Source: an uncultured Bacteroidia bacterium (GTDB taxonomy: Bacteria > Bacteroidota > Bacteroidia > Bacteroidales > UBA932). From it: a DNA stretch of 52,650 bases. A program made the translations under genes and the position numbers. Each line of letters starts with the position of its first letter. The first letter of the stretch is position 1. The notes under the pieces were generated by a model, which was not told where the DNA came from, ran no database searches, and worked only from the letters and a program-made list of their open reading frames with translations. The stretch is from NCBI GenBank assembly GCA_902789395.1, contig CADANY010000015.1, forward strand, positions 1-52,650. Direction: 5' to 3'. Positions 50,901 to 52,650 of the stretch are shown piece after piece.

Positions 50901-52650
50901 GGCCCTCGCTTCTATCTGGCAGCACGAACCTCTTGTCGGGACGACCGGCGAAACCGATCCGTCCGGGCGGACGACCTCCTTTGGATATGATTCCTACGGA
51001 AGGCTCGTCAGCATCCTCAATCCCGCCGGAGAGACGCTCTCTTCTTTCGATTACACCGTCTCGACCGAAGACGGGGAGTCCTTCAACAGGATCGTCTCAA
51101 GGGCGGTCAACACCTCCGACTTCGCTGAGGATATCGTCTACTACGACGGGCTCGGATATTCCCGGCAGGAAGTCGCCGTCGGCGCTTCCGGATATGCAGG
51201 GCTTGACCTCATCCGCCCCGTCGTCAGGGACCACCTCTTCCGAGAGGCGGAGACCTGGTTCCCTTACGCCGATGATGCAGGCGGAAGCTTTGTTACAGAT
51301 GCTGAGTCTGACCAACTCTCCTTCTACCGGGACCTGTACTCCGTTCCCGAGAGCAGCGAGTGCTCGTGGGAATGGACACGGCTCGAGAGTGCAGAGGGGG
51401 GACGCCCCGTCGCGAAGTACCTCCCGGGACCGCAGTACCAGGAGGACGGACACGGAACAGAATACACCTATCTGGCCAACACATCCTCTTCCGGGAGCCA
51501 TCCCGTCAGGAGACTGACCGTCAATCTCGCCTCCGGAGCGATGAGCGCCGCCTATTATTCTGCAGCCGTCCTCTCGGGAGTCGAGACGGTTGATGCCGAC
51601 GGCAGGAGGGCGATCGTATGGACTGACCGCGAAGGCAGGACAGTCTCAGAGCAGCGATGGTACGAGGACGCGAACGGTGTCGAGAAAAAGGCTGAAACCC
51701 TTTATGGATACGATGCCGCCGGACGGCTTCGCTGGGTCGTATCCCCGAACGGGAGCGAGGTCATGACGAACGGATCCAGTTACGCGCTTTCCTCCGACTT
51801 CGCAAAAAAACACTGCTTCGTCTACTCCTATGACGCTCATGACCGCCTTACCGAGAAAAGGCTTCCGGGTGCCGCAAGCGAGGAGTTCGTCTATGACAAC
51901 GGAGACCGGCTCGTCATGAGCCGCGACGGGAACCTTGCCGCCACGGGGAAATGGAAGACCGTCCACTACGACGACCTTGGCCGAGCCTTTAAGGAAACCC
52001 TTACCGCGACATCTCTCTCGCGCGCAAACCTGCAGTCGTCCTTCAGCAACGGCATCGCTCCCGCCGTCTATTCCTCCTCGTCTGCAACGGTCCTTGTCCA
52101 GAAGACCTTCGACACTTACCCGTCCTCGCTCGACAGCCGCGTCGCCTTCTCTCAGAAGACCGGCTTCCCTTCCCGGGACGCCGCCCATCTCAAGGGGATG
52201 CTCACCCTCGAGAGGGTCAACATCCTTGACTCTCAAAGCAGCATCGTCCGCGCCTACCATTATGACGCGCTCGGACGCATCCTGCAGACCGCGGAGACAA
52301 CCGCCGAAGGAGGAGTCCTGCGGATCACGCATCAGTTCGACAGGCAGGGCAACGAGTTGAAAGCCCTCTCGGAATACACCGGTGCGACGGGGTCCTCCCT
52401 CTCGCATTCCCTCCTCACCGAGAGATCCATTGATGCCCGCGGAAGGGTACTCAATGAGACGTCGACCCTTGACGGGACTGCCGTCTCCTCTGTCGTTCGG
52501 GGCTACGACGAACTCGGAAGGGAAGACTCGCGTCTCTACGGAAACGGGGCCGGACAGCTGACGGAAAACCTCTCCTATAACCTTCAGGGATGGAGAACGG
52601 AGCAGACCGTCACGAAAGGAAATGCAACCCTCTTTTCCTCGACCCTCCGC
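47968..52650 (+). CDS. RHS-repeat/DUF6443 secreted protein, N-terminal part (runs off the right edge)
   Basis: The frame is open for 1561 codons from ATG 47968 to the window edge. It begins MRKLHLLCAAAASLSLLLGA, a Sec signal. An N-terminal beta region with SGPVGLGWTLNAGGAITREI resembles the SpvB/TcdB-like start of Bacteroidota RHS proteins. VTYPTGGNSEFSYG is a typical internal motif. DIVYYDGLGYSRQEV near residue 1055 is the DUF6443 hallmark, followed by YD repeats (YGYDAAGRLRWVV, YSYDAHDRLTEKR, HYDDLGRAFKET, YHYDALGRILQT, RGYDELGRED). The toxin or core-associated C-terminus and any immunity gene would be beyond the window. It is likely a large surface or secreted shell protein. Confidence 0.88.
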   Translation, partial: MRKLHLLCAAAASLSLLLGAAATPLHAQEGTSQAIHEIASSGVLNPASPDAAAMVRYGSAFDLDLNQGLFGFEIPIYTYSDNMFTIPVSLGYSTGGGYRPNVQSGPVGLGWTLNAGGAITREIRGIADEEGWTSTDMYRFDDKFEGNVDATTYVPDVYGWASVYDTTYVHSRVSAGIHCDISRRYFEDFVFMGKPGTDYLPVWTWNNADPVSGQTTTRGPSFERTPDLFRFSFMGRSGVFLLLPGGEVKVYATDDTPLNYSVEATLTREGFYSFSITTEDHTIYTFGPEGREWSESYNTAGTTENVRLCSCWRLTGIEAPDGRTVTFTYGETDTRLTYSPTYTDEMNRLYKRGSGAEGEDMTEDRDYMQTVPTVSEVWEKLLTRITVTGRCEISFSYSSRRPEAGAPNLPKRLTGISVLSLQGSHGTIRTASLTHHLSGTSAGSAYPSSGTGVTFLESVSIPGTGVWTLHYDSETSPSFPAIGTYAVDWMGYYNGNTTQTATSGFCPTRAVLETGSKTWMTSMRQGGLAAARMGMISSVTYPTGGNSEFSYGLNSYRSDLAYPRTISSDQSGYGIRIESIINRDTDGTLLNRRTFAYVQEGGTKSSGVQLWRPVVYAGYRLEMTDGYERIEHRTVTSSDIFPFARGPHMEYTRVLETVDKGPLSASRSITERTYLSHAASLCRDRVDEWDLGNGSDSRYGVGAWQCTVSNEYQMNGFMRNETEMYMLSRQGGRLSAETVFSDDLDHPVRKTLFSPGTYQQTGGDLFFDEVLLGCLVSVRRDMMGTWMQGDTRTEYDLSGNEISSISTTRLLDADHRLASSSFGDSMGGTVTTYYEYLSACPSLLTRLTMARVPASGSRVLIESVRRSYDTAGDHEWLFVPTLIETSASGGSSLSGTGWVTEASCQEYSDQGLPLEIIDKAGIPTALVWEYGGLCLAAKVVGKTYSQIITSVPAIGSNGGVFSGAMPASVRSSLLSLSGALASIWQHEPLVGTTGETDPSGRTTSFGYDSYGRLVSILNPAGETLSSFDYTVSTEDGESFNRIVSRAVNTSDFAEDIVYYDGLGYSRQEVAVGASGYAGLDLIRPVVRDHLFREAETWFPYADDAGGSFVTDAESDQLSFYRDLYSVPESSECSWEWTRLESAEGGRPVAKYLPGPQYQEDGHGTEYTYLANTSSSGSHPVRRLTVNLASGAMSAAYYSAAVLSGVETVDADGRRAIVWTDREGRTVSEQRWYEDANGVEKKAETLYGYDAAGRLRWVVSPNGSEVMTNGSSYALSSDFAKKHCFVYSYDAHDRLTEKRLPGAASEEFVYDNGDRLVMSRDGNLAATGKWKTVHYDDLGRAFKETLTATSLSRANLQSSFSNGIAPAVYSSSSATVLVQKTFDTYPSSLDSRVAFSQKTGFPSRDAAHLKGMLTLERVNILDSQSSIVRAYHYDALGRILQTAETTAEGGVLRITHQFDRQGNELKALSEYTGATGSSLSHSLLTERSIDARGRVLNETSTLDGTAVSSVVRGYDELGREDSRLYGNGAGQLTENLSYNLQGWRTEQTVTKGNATLFSSTLR

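Overview
The window looks like a chromosome segment from a moderately high-GC member of the Bacteroidota (Bacteroidales). The evidence is: many upstream regions carry the Bacteroidota -7 box TAnnTTTG; Sec and lipobox leaders are abundant; and several families typical of the phylum are present (fimbrillin-like lipoprotein, DUF4421, DUF5106, head-GIN DUF2807, DUF5117/5118 metalloprotease, DUF6443/RHS, Arm-domain tyrosine integrase). No rRNA, tRNA or CRISPR array was found. Function calls rest on motifs and remembered families; no database search was run.

Region 1-9.9 kb is accessory DNA, visibly more AT-rich than the rest. It opens with the N-terminal part of a tyrosine integrase that runs off the left edge (1-345, minus). 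A 48-bp direct repeat (488-535 and 2698-2745, 44/48 identical) resembles the 3' end of a tRNA plus its terminator hairpin. The two copies bracket a 2.2-kb segment without an integrase. That segment carries a fimbrillin-like lipoprotein, two translationally coupled tiny genes, a candidate structured small RNA and repeated TGCGACC and TGATTATCAATA sites at its ends. I read it as a small non-autonomous integrative element next to a larger one. To its right lies an operon of two large helicase proteins, each with a nuclease-like domain (3076-7938), and a 62-residue protein: a candidate defence system. Facing it is a DUF234-type ATPase whose promoter region holds a nested palindrome.

Region 9.9-27.9 kb is ordinary chromosome. 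It holds a secreted propeller plus Tat-exported FAD oxidoreductase, a cytidylate-kinase-like protein with a STAS protein, a CDF metal transporter, a phosphoesterase/outer-membrane protein pair, a DUF4421 barrel, a zinc metalloprotease with a lipoprotein, and two ECF sigma-factor operons. One sigma operon encodes sigma, a membrane protein (putative anti-sigma) and head-GIN proteins with overlapping stop/start codons. The other encodes sigma, putative anti-sigma, a Spy/CpxP-like protein, the remnant of a beta-barrel receptor and an unusual UGSC-like secreted protein. A VanX-type dipeptidase follows.

Region 28-36.7 kb is a small glycan-degrading cluster (GH2 beta-galactosidase, GH20 hexosaminidase, serine-type sulfatase, two beta-propeller proteins) without SusC/SusD. 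Region 36.7-41.8 kb is a tight minus-strand operon: galM-type epimerase, thyA, folA, two tandem sodium-symporters and a propeller lipoprotein. Region 41.8-52.65 kb holds a calcineurin-like phosphoesterase, a DUF5106/thioredoxin-like lipoprotein, a 1005-residue peptidase-propeller-barrel protein and, after a structured roughly 240-nt leader, the first 1561 codons of an RHS-repeat protein that runs off the right edge.
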